Below the pieces are notes generated by a model. The model was given only the letters and a program-made list of their open reading frames with translations, was not told the origin of the DNA and did not search any database. From Sphingobium psychrophilum (GTDB lineage: Bacteria; Pseudomonadota; Alphaproteobacteria; Sphingomonadales; Sphingomonadaceae): DNA of 64,000 nucleotides. Below are positions 18,331 to 28,541 of this stretch, in pieces. A program made the translations under genes and the position numbers. How positions within the stretch are numbered: position 1 is the stretch's first letter; each line of letters opens with the position of its first letter. The DNA is taken from contig NZ_JABBFV010000008.1 in assembly GCF_012927105.1 (NCBI RefSeq), positions 1-64,000 of the forward strand. Direction: 5' to 3'.

Positions 18331-18451
18331 GCGCCCGTCCCGCCGGTTAAGCCGGGTGCCGGCCTTCCTCGGCTTATCCCGTGCACCAACGGGCAACTAT
18401 CCGCATCATTACGGGGTCGCCACCGCCCTTCGCCGCCCCTATATTGCCGCC

Positions 18452-18973
18452 ATGTCCCCCCTCGCCCTCCTCCTCATCTTCCTCGCCACCGTCGCTGTGA
18501 TGGAGGGGTTCGCCTATGTCATGCACCGCTGGGTGATGCACGGCCCCGGCTGGTTCCTCCACGCCAGCCACCACCGCCCGCGCAACGGCCTGTGGGAAGC
18601 CAATGACCTTTATTTCGTGATCTTCGCCCTGCCTTCCATCCTGCTGCTGCTGGGCGGGGTGCAATGGGACTGGGGCCATTGGGCTACCGCGATGGGTGCC
18701 GGGATCGCCGCCTATGGTGCCATCTATCTCGGCTTCCACGACATCATCGTGCATCAGCGGGTCAAGCACCGCTACGTCGCCCGCTCGACCTATATGAAGC
18801 GCATCGTCCAGGCCCACCGCCTGCACCACGCGGTCGAAACGAAGGCCGGCACCGTCAGCTTCGGCTTCCTGATCGCCCCGCACCCCAATACGCTGAAACG
18901 CACACTGGCCGAGCGCGGCCGGCAGGGTGTGCGCGCGGCGAAGGGGCTGGAGGATGCAGGCGCGAGCGACTGA
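18452..18973 (+). CDS. crtZ: beta-carotene hydroxylase CrtZ
   Basis: A 173-residue di-iron membrane hydroxylase of the fatty-acid hydroxylase superfamily. The four histidine clusters are HRWVMHG, HASHH, FHDIIVHQRVKHR and HRLHHA, with hydrophobic helices between them. CrtZ adds 3/3' hydroxyls to beta-carotene rings to make zeaxanthin, a precursor of the yellow nostoxanthin-type pigments of sphingomonads. ATG 18452 fits the family N-terminus; the open frame extends 96 bp further without homology. No other carotenoid genes are nearby. Confidence 0.92.
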   Translation: MSPLALLLIFLATVAVMEGFAYVMHRWVMHGPGWFLHASHHRPRNGLWEANDLYFVIFALPSILLLLGGVQWDWGHWATAMGAGIAAYGAIYLGFHDIIVHQRVKHRYVARSTYMKRIVQAHRLHHAVETKAGTVSFGFLIAPHPNTLKRTLAERGRQGVRAAKGLEDAGASD

Positions 18974-19555
18974 TTTGGGTGGGGAGGGGACTGAATACTC
19001 TCTTCCCCGCCCGCTTGCGGGAGGGGCAGCGAGACTTGCGCGCGCAGTCGCAGCGGGGTGGGCTTTCGCGCCGTCCAGCCCACCCCCTAGCCCGCCAGCG
19101 GGAGGGGGAACATCGCCGCTTATGGGTCGCTTTCCGACCATCCCCCTGTCATGGAGCGGCTTTAGATTCGCTGTCGGTGCCACGCTCTTTCCTATTCGCC
19201 CATTCTCTGGTTTACCCTCACCGATGGACCAGTCCTTCCCCTCGGCACCCCCCACGCCTGCCAGCCGCGTTGCCATCGCGTCCGTGGCGCGCGGATGGCG
19301 CGAACCCGGCGCGTCCCCGTCGCGTCGGCGTGCCCCGATCATGACGTCCCCGTTACCCGCCTGTGGCTTCACGATAGCGTCGCGATGGCCTCGCCGGTAC
19401 TTTTGCCCACAAAAGCCCGACAACGGTGTGAACTTCGGCCGCGACGCCCAGCTCACGCCTTCGCGACGCACCGACGCCATCAAATCCGCCTTCCCCCTTC
19501 ATCTTGGCCGCCGCTTGTTCTATGCCCGCAATCCAATTCCCAAGGGGACGTCGTT
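18974..19555. other. 582-bp non-coding interval between crtZ and lgt
   Basis: No credible gene was found here on either strand; the open frames lack start signals and family features. The left third (19005-19108) is a three-stem palindromic repeat. The rest is ordinary GC-rich DNA leading into the lgt ribosome-binding site AAGGGGAC at 19542-19549. Confidence 0.6.
19005..19108. repeat. three-stem palindromic repeat, family C
   Basis: Two copies of a CCCGC-NN-GCGGG hairpin, each flanked by C-runs and AGGGG (19005-19026 and 19083-19108), bracket a perfect 10-bp stem GGGGTGGGCT (19055-19064) / AGCCCACCCC (19077-19086). The modular layout suggests a composite REP-like element. Confidence 0.7.
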
Positions 19556-20422
19556 TTGATCCTGGACCTTGCCGCCGCCGCTTCGGGCGCCATTCGCTTT
19601 GAAGATCTGGGGCTGGACCCCGTCGCCCTGAACTTGGGCTTCTTTACGCTCAAATGGTACAGTCTCGCCTATCTGTCGGGCATCCTGATCGGCTATTGGT
19701 ATCTGCTCAAACTGGTCGCGCAGCCGGGGTCGCCAATGGGCCGCCGCCATGCCGACGACATGATCTTCTATGCGACGCTGGGCATCATCATCGGCGGGCG
19801 GCTGGCTTATGTGATCTTCTACCAGCCCGAAATCCTTCTCCACCCGCTCGACATCTTCAAGCTGTGGAATGGCGGCATGTCCTTTCATGGCGGGGCGGTC
19901 GGCGTGTCGCTCGGCATCCTCTACATGGCATGGAAGGAAAAGCTCAGCTGGCTGCGCATCCATGATTATGTCGCCTGCGTCGTGCCCTTCGGCCTGTTCT
20001 TCGGCCGACTCGCCAATTTCGTGAACGGGGAATTGTGGGGCAAGGAAACCGACGTCCCTTGGGGCATGATTTTCCCCACCGGCGGCGACCTGCCGCGCCA
20101 TCCCAGCCAGCTCTACGAAGCCGGGCTGGAGGGCGTCCTACTCTTCCTCATCCTTGCCTTCGCCTTCTGGAAGACCCGCGCCCGCTACAAGCCGGGCATG
20201 CTCGTCGGCATCTTCATCCTGGGCTATGGCTGCTTCCGCTTCGGCGTGGAATATTTCCGCGAGGCCGACGCGCAGCTGATGGAATTTGCGGACCGCACCG
20301 GCCTGCATATGGGCCAATGGCTGTGCGTGCCGATGATCCTGGGCGGCCTCTACCTCATCGTCACTTCGGGCCGCCGCCGCGTGCGGGTGGAACCGATCGC
20401 CGGGGCGAACAGTGTCGCCTGA
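19556..20422 (+). CDS. lgt: prolipoprotein diacylglyceryl transferase
   Basis: A 288-residue inner-membrane enzyme that transfers diacylglycerol from phosphatidylglycerol to the lipobox cysteine of prolipoproteins. Signatures are [24 protein letters not shown], the MSFHGGAVG segment, the Lgt motif [13 protein letters not shown] and [13 protein letters not shown]. No in-frame ATG fits. The TTG at 19556 is chosen because AAGGGGAC sits 6-7 nt upstream and homology begins right after. The distant upstream in-frame Met lies in unconserved sequence. It overlaps the next gene. Confidence 0.95.
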   Translation: MILDLAAAASGAIRFEDLGLDPVALNLGFFTLKWYSLAYLSGILIGYWYLLKLVAQPGSPMGRRHADDMIFYATLGIIIGGRLAYVIFYQPEILLHPLDIFKLWNGGMSFHGGAVGVSLGILYMAWKEKLSWLRIHDYVACVVPFGLFFGRLANFVNGELWGKETDVPWGMIFPTGGDLPRHPSQLYEAGLEGVLLFLILAFAFWKTRARYKPGMLVGIFILGYGCFRFGVEYFREADAQLMEFADRTGLHMGQWLCVPMILGGLYLIVTSGRRRVRVEPIAGANSVA

Positions 20423-21494
20423 ACCCTCCATGCCAACCGATCTGCCGCTGGCGAATCGGTTGGCGCGGCAGATCGCATCGGGCGGACCGATCTCGGTCGC
20501 CCATTATATCGCCGAAGCGAACCAGCATTATTACGCCACCCGCGATCCCCTGGGCGCGGATGGCGATTTCACCACCGCGCCGGAAATCAGCCAGATGTTC
20601 GGCGAACTGGTCGGCCTGGCGCTGGCCGATGTCTGGATGCGGTCGGGCCGCCGCCCGGACGCCACCTATGCCGAACTGGGTCCAGGCCGCGGCACGCTGG
20701 CGGCCGACGCGCTGCGGGCGATGGAGCGCGCGGCGCTCGCCCCCAAAGTGCATCTGGTCGAAACCAGCCCTGCGCTGCGCGGCCGCCAGTTGGCGCTGCT
20801 GCCCCACGCCGTCCATCATGACAGCATCGACAGCCTGCCCGACACCGGCCCGCTGCTGGTGGTCGCCAATGAATTTTTCGATGCGCTGCCGGTCCGCCAG
20901 TGCATCCGCGTGGGGGACGAATGGCGCGAACGCGTCGTCGTCAGCCGGGAGGCGGAGGGCCGCTTCCTCCCCGTCCCCGGCTATCGCCGCATCGAATCGG
21001 GCCTGCCCCCGCTGGCCGTCGAAGCGCCAGAAGGCGCAATCCTGGAATCGCCCATCGTCGGCGCGGGCATCGCCTATGCCCTGGCCCACCGCATCGCCAA
21101 GCAGGGCGGTGCCGTCATCCTCATCGACTATGGCTATGAAGGCCCGGCGCTGGGCGACACATTGCAGGCGGTGAAGGCGCATCAGTTCGCCGATCCCTTC
21201 ACCGATCCGGGCGAAGTCGACCTCACCACCCATGTCGATTTCACCGTGCTGGGCAATATGGCGCGCCAGGCAGGCCTGCGGGTCCATGGCCCGGTTGGCC
21301 AGGGCGATTATCTGCGCCAGCTGGGCATCGACGCCCGCGCCGACCAACTTGCCCGCACCGCCCCCGCCCGCGTGGCGGAGGTGGAGGCTGCCCGCCACCG
21401 CCTGACCGACGAGGCGGAGATGGGCACATTGTTCAAGACGATGGCCTGGACCCATCCCGACTGGGCGGACCCGGCCGGGTTCGATCGGGCTTAA
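20412..21494 (+). CDS. class I SAM-dependent methyltransferase (MidA/NDUFAF7 family)
   Basis: A 360-residue protein of the DUF185/MidA family. Key segments are [34 protein letters not shown], the SAM-binding [27 protein letters not shown] and ILIDYGYEG. The mitochondrial member NDUFAF7 dimethylates an arginine of complex I subunit NDUFS2; bacterial relatives are presumed protein arginine methyltransferases. The GTG at 20412 overlaps lgt by 11 bp and has GGGGCG upstream; ATG 20430 is the alternative. Its stop interlocks with that of gmk. Confidence 0.85.
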   Translation: MSPEPSMPTDLPLANRLARQIASGGPISVAHYIAEANQHYYATRDPLGADGDFTTAPEISQMFGELVGLALADVWMRSGRRPDATYAELGPGRGTLAADALRAMERAALAPKVHLVETSPALRGRQLALLPHAVHHDSIDSLPDTGPLLVVANEFFDALPVRQCIRVGDEWRERVVVSREAEGRFLPVPGYRRIESGLPPLAVEAPEGAILESPIVGAGIAYALAHRIAKQGGAVILIDYGYEGPALGDTLQAVKAHQFADPFTDPGEVDLTTHVDFTVLGNMARQAGLRVHGPVGQGDYLRQLGIDARADQLARTAPARVAEVEAARHRLTDEAEMGTLFKTMAWTHPDWADPAGFDRA

Positions 21495-22156
21495 TCGTCC
21501 TGGTGGTAACGGCCCAGCTTGCGGATGAACCCGATCAGCCCGGTCTGCCGACTGCGCTTCATACGTTCGGCGTGCAATATGGTCTGCACCCGCGCGAAGC
21601 AATCATCGGCATCGACATTGCACAGCACATAATCATAGCCGTCCCAATGCGCGATCTCCCCAGCGGCGCGCGCCATGCGGCCCTCGATCACCGCCTCGCT
21701 GTCGGTCGCCCGCCCACGCAGGCGACGCTCCAGTTCCTCCATGGAGGGCGGCAGGATGAAGATGCGGACGACGTCGCCACCGGCAATCTGGTGCAACTGC
21801 TGCGCGCCCTGCCAGTCGATGTCGAACAACACGTCCTGGCCAGCCTTCAGCATTGCCTCGACCGGGCCGCGCGGCGTGCCGTAACGCTGGCCGAACACAT
21901 GCGCCCATTCCAGAAATTCATGGTCGCTCGTCATCCGGCGAAACTCTTCCAGATCGACGAAATGATAATCCTTTCCATCGACCTCCCCCGGCCGCATCGG
22001 CCGCGTCGTCGCGGATACCGACATGGACAGGTCCGGTTCGGCGGCAAGCAGCTTGCGCGCGATGGTGGATTTGCCCGCGCCCGAAGGGGAGGAAAGGACG
22101 AAAAGGACGCCCCGCCGCTTGAAATCGGGAGTCTCTGAAGGAAGGGTGTCGGCCAT
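21491..22156 (-). CDS. gmk: guanylate kinase
   Basis: A 221-residue nucleotide kinase phosphorylating GMP to GDP. The P-loop is SSPSGAGKST (about 22-31). The GMP-binding region follows as VSATTRPMRPGEVDGKDYHFV, with DVLFDIDWQGAQQL and IFILPPSMEELERRL. The Met at 22156 precedes an 11-residue polar lead; the open frame upstream is long but unconserved. It converges on the methyltransferase gene and shares a 4-bp stop overlap. Confidence 0.95.
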   Translation of the reverse strand: MADTLPSETPDFKRRGVLFVLSSPSGAGKSTIARKLLAAEPDLSMSVSATTRPMRPGEVDGKDYHFVDLEEFRRMTSDHEFLEWAHVFGQRYGTPRGPVEAMLKAGQDVLFDIDWQGAQQLHQIAGGDVVRIFILPPSMEELERRLRGRATDSEAVIEGRMARAAGEIAHWDGYDYVLCNVDADDCFARVQTILHAERMKRSRQTGLIGFIRKLGRYHQDD

Positions 22157-22210
22157 GGCCGCTAGTGACGCCTGAGACGCGATTTTGCAAGGGGGCGGTG
22201 GGGAGAGACG

Positions 22211-22780
22211 ATGCGACATAGACAAAGGACCAACCGGCGCGGCTTCATTGCCGCCGCCCTGATCGCACTGGCCGCCTGCATCATCCTGTTCCTGATGCAC
22301 CGCCCGCCCATCTGCACCTGCGGTCGGATCGAACTGTGGCACGCCGCGCTCGACAGCGGCAACAGCCAGCATATCGCCGACTGGTACAGCCTCAGCCATA
22401 TCATCCACGGCTTCCTCTTTTATGCAGGCGCGCGCGTGATACTGCGCCATCGCCCGCTGGGACCGCGGCTGGCCCTCTCCGTGCTGATCGAATCGGCGTG
22501 GGAGCTATTGGAAAATTCGCCAATCATCATCGACCGCTATCGCACCGCAACGATCGCGCTCGGCTATTCGGGCGACACGATTCTCAATTCGATGAGCGAT
22601 ATCGGCATGATGACGCTGGGCTTCCTGTTCGCCGCCCGCGCGCCGGTACGGGTGACGGTCGCGCTCGCCATTACGATGGAATTGCTGGCGTTGTCGGTCA
22701 TTCGCGACAATCTGACGCTCAACGTCCTGATGCTCACCTGGCCGATCGACGCGGTGCGCGACTGGCAGGCGGGGCCTTAG
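22211..22780 (+). CDS. DUF2585 (UPF0314) integral membrane protein
   Basis: A 189-residue membrane protein with about four helices. The family mark is PICTCGRIELWH near residue 33, followed by HIADWYSLSHIIHGFLFY, IESAWELLENSPIIIDRYR and ALGYSGDTILNSMSDI. DUF2585 proteins are alphaproteobacterial and of unknown function. The conserved Cys, Trp and Glu residues suggest metal or lipid headgroup chemistry, but nothing is established. It is divergent from gmk (54 bp apart) and its stop interlocks with the next minus-strand gene. Confidence 0.85.
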   Translation: MRHRQRTNRRGFIAAALIALAACIILFLMHRPPICTCGRIELWHAALDSGNSQHIADWYSLSHIIHGFLFYAGARVILRHRPLGPRLALSVLIESAWELLENSPIIIDRYRTATIALGYSGDTILNSMSDIGMMTLGFLFAARAPVRVTVALAITMELLALSVIRDNLTLNVLMLTWPIDAVRDWQAGP

Positions 22781-23124
22781 GCTTGGCCGACTTTGCGCGC
22801 GCTTTCGATCGGAATCGGCTCGCCGCTCTTGTCGGGCAGCAGTTTGAGGTTCTTCTTGCGCTCGGCCTCGCGCTTGGCCTCATACAGCTTGCCCACCATA
22901 TAGGCACCGGTCACGAACAGCGCGCCCGCGGGATAGCGCATGATGATCCGCTTGGCACCCGCGCCCGCGATCAGGCCGAACACGCCCTTCTTGCCCGTTC
23001 CCGCCGCCACTCGCGCGGCGACCACCGTGGCCCCGACCCGCGCCGCTTTTCGCAGCAGGCCCGCCTTTTTCGGCGGACGGATCGTCACCAGCGGGGCGGA
23101 GGGGGTGAGGGCTTTTTTCTTCAT
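22777..23124 (-). CDS. hypothetical basic protein with one hydrophobic segment
   Basis: A 115-residue Lys/Arg-rich protein. The N-terminus is basic (KKKAL, PPKKAGLLRKAARVG), followed by an Ala/Gly-rich moderately hydrophobic stretch at about 30-75 (VAARVAAGTGKKGVFGLIAGAG, YPAGALFVTGAYMVG). A charged helix EAKREAERKKNLKLL comes next. I do not recognise it. It may be a membrane-associated or nucleoid-type protein. Its stop interlocks with the DUF2585 stop. Confidence 0.65.
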   Translation of the reverse strand: MKKKALTPSAPLVTIRPPKKAGLLRKAARVGATVVAARVAAGTGKKGVFGLIAGAGAKRIIMRYPAGALFVTGAYMVGKLYEAKREAERKKNLKLLPDKSGEPIPIESARKVGQA

Positions 23125-23173
23125 AGAGGGTTAATGTATCGAACGCCCGCCGGTTCCGCCATGTTGATCTGGA

Positions 23174-24559
<1,386 letters not shown>

Positions 24560-24562
24560 GCA

Positions 24563-24600
24563 GACAGTCTCCTTTTGAGAAGGAATCTCAAGAGACTGTC
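24563..24600 (-). promoter_or_regulatory. hairpin overlapping the fumC Shine-Dalgarno
   Basis: The outer arms GACAGTCTC (24563-24571) and GAGACTGTC (24592-24600) pair perfectly, as do the inner arms TTGAGA (24575-24580) and TCTCAA (24586-24591). The AAGGAG ribosome-binding site occupies 24569-24574: half in the outer stem, half in the 3-nt bulge. It could limit ribosome access in the leader. Whether the transcript includes the whole hairpin is not known. Confidence 0.6.
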
Positions 24601-24664
24601 ATGTAAGGCAGGGCTGCAAAATTCCAATGGCCGACGACGCAGCATGCCCCGCCGACGGGCCGCC

Positions 24665-25141
24665 TTATTTCTTCTTCCCGAAGTCCACCGTGACGACGTT
24701 GGAGCCATCCTCGGCCGTCACCTGAGGCCCGTCATTTTCGGCTTCCTCGTGCAGTTCGGGCAGTTCGTCCGCCGCGACCTGGAACTGGAGCGCGAAATTG
24801 ACCGCGGGATCGACGAAGGCGGTGATCGCGCTGAAGGGGATGTTGAGATGGGCCGCGACCTGGTTGAAGGTCAGGCTGACTTCGAAATGATGGTCGCTGA
24901 CCTTCAAGTCCCAATATTTATTCTGGAGCACGATCGTCATCTCGTCCGGAAAGCGCTCGACCAGATGTTTGGGGATGTCGACGCCCGGCGCGTTCGTCTT
25001 GAAAGTGATGTAGAAATGATGCGCGCCCGGCAGGCCGCCGGACTGCTGCACCTCGCCCAGCACGCGGCCGACGACCGCGCGCAGGGCCTCCTGCACGATT
25101 TCGTCATAGGGAATCAGGCTGTCGGGCAGATCTTCACTCAT
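24665..25141 (-). CDS. sspB: ClpXP protease adaptor SspB (alphaproteobacterial type)
   Basis: A 158-residue protein. Its core (IPYDEIVQEALRAVVGRVLGEV, HHFYITFKTNAPGVDIP, MTIVLQNKYWDLKV, FEVSLTFNQVAAHLNIPFSAITAFVDP) matches alphaproteobacterial SspB, which tethers ssrA-tagged and other substrates to ClpXP. An acidic linker and a short tail ending VTVDFGKKK correspond to the ClpX-binding motif. ATG 25141 begins the conserved region; earlier in-frame residues are unconserved. It is divergent from hisB. Confidence 0.92.
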   Translation of the reverse strand: MSEDLPDSLIPYDEIVQEALRAVVGRVLGEVQQSGGLPGAHHFYITFKTNAPGVDIPKHLVERFPDEMTIVLQNKYWDLKVSDHHFEVSLTFNQVAAHLNIPFSAITAFVDPAVNFALQFQVAADELPELHEEAENDGPQVTAEDGSNVVTVDFGKKK

Positions 25142-25239
25142 GGCGCAATGTCCTAACGGCCCGAAACATGCGGTCAACCCTGCATCGGCAGATTGCATGA
25201 GCAGATTGCAAGGCTGGCGCTACACGCTATAGGGCGGCC

Positions 25240-25827
25240 ATGCGCACGGCCGAGATTCATCGCCACACGGCGGAAACCCAAATCGACGTCACCGTCAACC
25301 TCGACGGGACTGGCCTCTATACGGTATCGACAGGCATCGGCTTCCTCGACCATATGATCGAGCAGCTGTCGCGCCATTCGCTGATCGACATGACCGTCAA
25401 GACGGTCGGCGACCTGCATATCGACCAGCATCACACGACCGAGGACACGGCGATCGCGATCGGCGAAGCGCTGGGCAAGGCGCTGGGCGACAAGCGGGGC
25501 ATCAGCCGGTACGGCAGCGTCTATTCGCCGATGGACGAGACGCTGAGCCGCGTCGCGCTCGACATTTCGGGTCGCCCCTGGCTAGTGTGCAAGCTGCCCT
25601 TCACCGTCACCAAGGTCGGCGAATGGGATACGGAGATGGTGGAGCATTTCTTCCACAGCTTTGCCCAGGCCGCCGGCATCACGCTGCATATCGAGCTGCT
25701 CTATGGCAGCAACAATCATCATATCGTCGAAAGCGCGTTCAAGGGCCTGGCCCGCGCGTTGCGCCAGGCGGTGGAGATCGACCCGCGCAAGGCGGACGCG
25801 ATCCCTTCGACCAAGGGCATGCTTTAA
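25240..25827 (+). CDS. hisB: imidazoleglycerol-phosphate dehydratase
   Basis: A 195-residue monofunctional HisB (no phosphatase domain), the manganese enzyme for step six of histidine synthesis. Visible signatures are [38 protein letters not shown] and the second half-repeat [16 protein letters not shown]. It opens the his cluster, with the divergent sspB 98 bp upstream, so an operon promoter probably lies in 25142-25239. Confidence 0.97.
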   Translation: MRTAEIHRHTAETQIDVTVNLDGTGLYTVSTGIGFLDHMIEQLSRHSLIDMTVKTVGDLHIDQHHTTEDTAIAIGEALGKALGDKRGISRYGSVYSPMDETLSRVALDISGRPWLVCKLPFTVTKVGEWDTEMVEHFFHSFAQAAGITLHIELLYGSNNHHIVESAFKGLARALRQAVEIDPRKADAIPSTKGML

Positions 25828-25850
25828 CAGCGTCACGAAAGGCCGGACCC

Positions 25851-26141
25851 ATGTTCATCATATCGCTGACCTATACGGCGCCGGTCGATGTGCTGGACGG
25901 CCATCTGGCGGATCATCGGGCTTGGCTGGATCAGGGCATAGCCGATGGCTGGCTGCTGCTGGCCGGCCGCCGCGAGCCGCGCACTGGCGGGATATTGCTG
26001 GCGCGGGGCGATCGGGCGGCGATCGAGGCGAAGGCCGCGACCGATCCATTCGTCGTCAACGGCGCCGCCAGGGCCGAAGTCATCGAATTCCATCCGGTGC
26101 GCGCGGCGGCGGGCGTCGATCTGGATAGCCTGCTCGCATGA
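25851..26141 (+). CDS. YciI-family protein
   Basis: A 96-residue protein of the YciI/YCII ferredoxin-like fold: MFIISLTYTAP, the conserved DGHLADHRAWLDQGIADG with the likely catalytic or binding His/Asp pair, then a GRREPRTGGILLARG turn and DPFVVNGAARAEVIEF. Its function is unknown; some relatives are dehydratases or dehalogenase-like. It lies between hisB and hisH and its stop overlaps hisH by 4 bp, so it is translated as part of the operon. Confidence 0.85.
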   Translation: MFIISLTYTAPVDVLDGHLADHRAWLDQGIADGWLLLAGRREPRTGGILLARGDRAAIEAKAATDPFVVNGAARAEVIEFHPVRAAAGVDLDSLLA

Positions 26142-26749
26142 TCGCCCTGATCGACTATGGCGCGGGCAATCTCCATTCGGTCCATAATGCGCTGCGCAAG
26201 GCAGGCGCGGACGATGTCACCATCACCGCCGACGCCGATGTCGTGGCCAGGGCCGATCGCATCGTGCTGCCGGGCGTGGGCGCGTTTCGGGCCTGCCGCG
26301 ACGCGCTGGTGGCGATTCCCGGCATGGTGGACGCCATGACAGAGGCCGTGAACGGGCGCGGTGCGCCTTTCCTGGGCGTGTGCGTGGGCATGCAGTTGCT
26401 GGCTGATGCGGGCGAAGAGTTCGGCCGACATGCGGGGCTGGGCTGGATTCCCGGCACCGTCCGCCGGATCGAGCCAGCCGACGCCGCCGTGAAAGTGCCG
26501 CATATGGGCTGGAACGATGTCGTGCTGAATGGCGCACCGCCCCTGCTGGAATCAGGCGAGGCCTATTTCCTGCACAGCTATCATTACGAAGCCACCGACC
26601 CGGCCCATATCGCCGCGACGACCGACCATGGCGGACCTCTCGTGGCCGCGGTCGCGCGCGACACCATCATCGGTTGCCAGTTCCACCCGGAAAAGAGCCA
26701 GCGTTACGGCCTTTCCTTCCTGTCCCGTTTCCTCGCATGGCGTCCCTGA
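26138..26749 (+). CDS. hisH: imidazole glycerol phosphate synthase, glutaminase subunit
   Basis: A 203-residue class I glutamine amidotransferase that feeds ammonia to HisF. The nucleophile is Cys82 in GVCVGMQLL; the partner residues are His183 and Glu185 in QFHPEKSQ. The N-terminus has IDYGAGNLHSV. Its ATG overlaps the preceding stop. Confidence 0.97.
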   Translation: MIALIDYGAGNLHSVHNALRKAGADDVTITADADVVARADRIVLPGVGAFRACRDALVAIPGMVDAMTEAVNGRGAPFLGVCVGMQLLADAGEEFGRHAGLGWIPGTVRRIEPADAAVKVPHMGWNDVVLNGAPPLLESGEAYFLHSYHYEATDPAHIAATTDHGGPLVAAVARDTIIGCQFHPEKSQRYGLSFLSRFLAWRP

Positions 26750-26770
26750 CCCACGCGCAAAGGTGATTGC

Positions 26771-27508
26771 ATGTCCCTGATCGTCTTTCCTGCCATCGAC
26801 CTGAAGAACGGGCAGGTCGTGCGCCTGGCCGAAGGCGACATGGACCGCGCCACCGTTTATGGCGACGATCCCGCCGCGCAGGCGCTGTTGTTCGCAGGCG
26901 CAGGCGCGCAGCATCTGCATGTCGTGGACCTCGACGGCAGCTTTGCGGGCCATGCGGTCAATGCCGATGCGGTCGAGAAGATCGTCGAGGCCTTTCCCGG
27001 CCATGTCCAGTTGGGCGGCGGCATCCGCAACCGCGAGTCGGTGGAGCGCTGGTTCGACCTCGGCGTCTCGCGCATCGTCATCGGCACCGCGGCTCTGAAA
27101 GACCCCGCTTTCGTCAAGGCCGCGGCGCGCGACTTTCCTGGCGGCATCGTCGTCGCCGTAGATGCGCGCGACGGCTTCGTCGCGACCGATGGCTGGGCGG
27201 AAAAGTCCGACATGCCGGTGATCGACCTGGCCCGCCGGTTCGAGGATGCGGGCGTCGCCAGCCTGCTCTTCACCGATGTCGGGCGCGATGGGATGCTGAA
27301 GGGCTGCAATATCGACGCGACCGTCGAACTCGCCCGCGCCACCGCGATTCCCGTGATCGCCAGCGGCGGCGTGGCGGGCATCGCGGACATCCGTATCTTG
27401 AGCCTGCATGCCGACGAAGGGATAGAGGGCGTAATCACCGGCCGCGCACTCTATGACGGGCGGCTGGACCTCAAGTCCGCCCTGGCGGTCGCCAAGGCGG
27501 CGGCTTGA
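26771..27508 (+). CDS. hisA: phosphoribosyl-formimino-AICAR ribotide isomerase
   Basis: A 245-residue TIM-barrel Amadori isomerase of histidine synthesis. FPAIDLKNGQVVRL carries the first catalytic Asp; VVAVDARDG carries the second. QLGGGIRNRESVERW and VIASGGVAGI are the two phosphate-binding loops. It follows hisH at 21 bp. A palindromic repeat separates it from hisF. Confidence 0.97.
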   Translation: MSLIVFPAIDLKNGQVVRLAEGDMDRATVYGDDPAAQALLFAGAGAQHLHVVDLDGSFAGHAVNADAVEKIVEAFPGHVQLGGGIRNRESVERWFDLGVSRIVIGTAALKDPAFVKAAARDFPGGIVVAVDARDGFVATDGWAEKSDMPVIDLARRFEDAGVASLLFTDVGRDGMLKGCNIDATVELARATAIPVIASGGVAGIADIRILSLHADEGIEGVITGRALYDGRLDLKSALAVAKAAA

Positions 27509-27525
27509 GTAACATGAAACCCCAT

Positions 27526-27599
27526 CCGTTCGCTTCCAGCGAAGTCGAGAAGCGGCTGGCGCTGCGTCTGCGTTTCTCGACTTCGCTCGAAACGAACGG
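27526..27599. repeat. 74-bp extragenic palindrome, family A copy 3, inside the his operon
   Basis: The arms are those of the 12824 and 14854 copies (left CCGTTCGCTTCCAGCGAAG, right ending CGAACGG), but the interior is 30 nt shorter. It fills the hisA-hisF spacer, beginning 17 nt after the hisA stop and ending 18 nt before the hisF ATG. The operon transcript would carry a strong hairpin here. Confidence 0.88.
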
Positions 27600-27617
27600 A
27601 TATTGGAAACCAGTCTC

Positions 27618-28382
27618 ATGACCGTCCGCACCCGCGTCATTCCCTGCCTGGACGTCGCCAATGGGCGCGTGGTCAAGGGCGTCAATTTCGTCGATCTGAA
27701 GGATGCCGGCGATCCGGTCGAACAAGCGAAACTTTATGATGCGGCCGGGGCGGACGAACTCTGCTTCCTCGACATCACCGCCACCCATGAAGCGCGCGGC
27801 ACCATCCTCGACGTCGTGCGCCGCACCGCCGAAGTCTGCTTCATGCCCGTCACCGTGGGCGGCGGGGTGCGCACGCCGGACGATGCGCGCGCGCTGCTGC
27901 TTGCGGGCGCGGACAAGGTCGCGGTCAACAGCGCGGCGGTGGCCCGGCCTGAACTGGTGGCCGACATTGCCGACCGTTTCGGCAGCCAGTGCATCGTCGG
28001 ATCGGTCGATGCCCGCAAAACAGGCGAAGGCCGCTGGGAAATCTTCACCCATGGCGGCCGCCAGCCCACCGGCATCGACGCGTTGGAACATGCGCTGCGC
28101 CTGGCCGAGCTGGGCGCGGGCGAACTGCTCGTCACATCGATGGACGGCGACGGCACAAAGCAGGGCTATGACCTGGCGCTGACCCGCGCCATCGCCGACG
28201 CGGTATCGATTCCCGTCATCGCCAGCGGCGGCGTCGGCACGCTCGACCATTTGGTCGAAGGCGTGGTGCGGGGCCATGCCAGCGCAGTCCTGGCCGCCTC
28301 CATCTTCCATTTCGGCCAGCACACGATCGGTGAAGCCCATCGCGCGCTTGCGGCTGCGGGTGTGGCGGTTCGGTCGGCCTGA
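27618..28382 (+). CDS. hisF: imidazole glycerol phosphate synthase, cyclase subunit
   Basis: A 254-residue TIM barrel that joins ammonia from HisH to [24 protein letters not shown] carries the first catalytic Asp, SVDARKTG the second; [13 protein letters not shown] and [13 protein letters not shown] bind the phosphates. ATG 27618 matches the family start. A TTG at 27603 is in frame, but the sequence between is the trailing edge of the repeat. Confidence 0.97.
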   Translation: MTVRTRVIPCLDVANGRVVKGVNFVDLKDAGDPVEQAKLYDAAGADELCFLDITATHEARGTILDVVRRTAEVCFMPVTVGGGVRTPDDARALLLAGADKVAVNSAAVARPELVADIADRFGSQCIVGSVDARKTGEGRWEIFTHGGRQPTGIDALEHALRLAELGAGELLVTSMDGDGTKQGYDLALTRAIADAVSIPVIASGGVGTLDHLVEGVVRGHASAVLAASIFHFGQHTIGEAHRALAAAGVAVRSA

Positions 28383-28541
28383 AGCGTCGATCCACTTTAC
28401 ATTAAGCCTGTATCAGCCCTCGGCGTTAACCATGATATTCCCAAAAATGCTGAGATTTTCGCCCCATGGCATGAACCCTGCTTAACCATATGCGGGTCGC
28501 GTTCAACCATCACAGGTTCAACGCAAACGGGGTGCAGAAAT

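Noticed and set aside
18927..19559. 210-codon plus-strand frame between crtZ and lgt
   Set aside because: It starts inside crtZ in another frame, passes through the family C repeat, and shows no conserved features.
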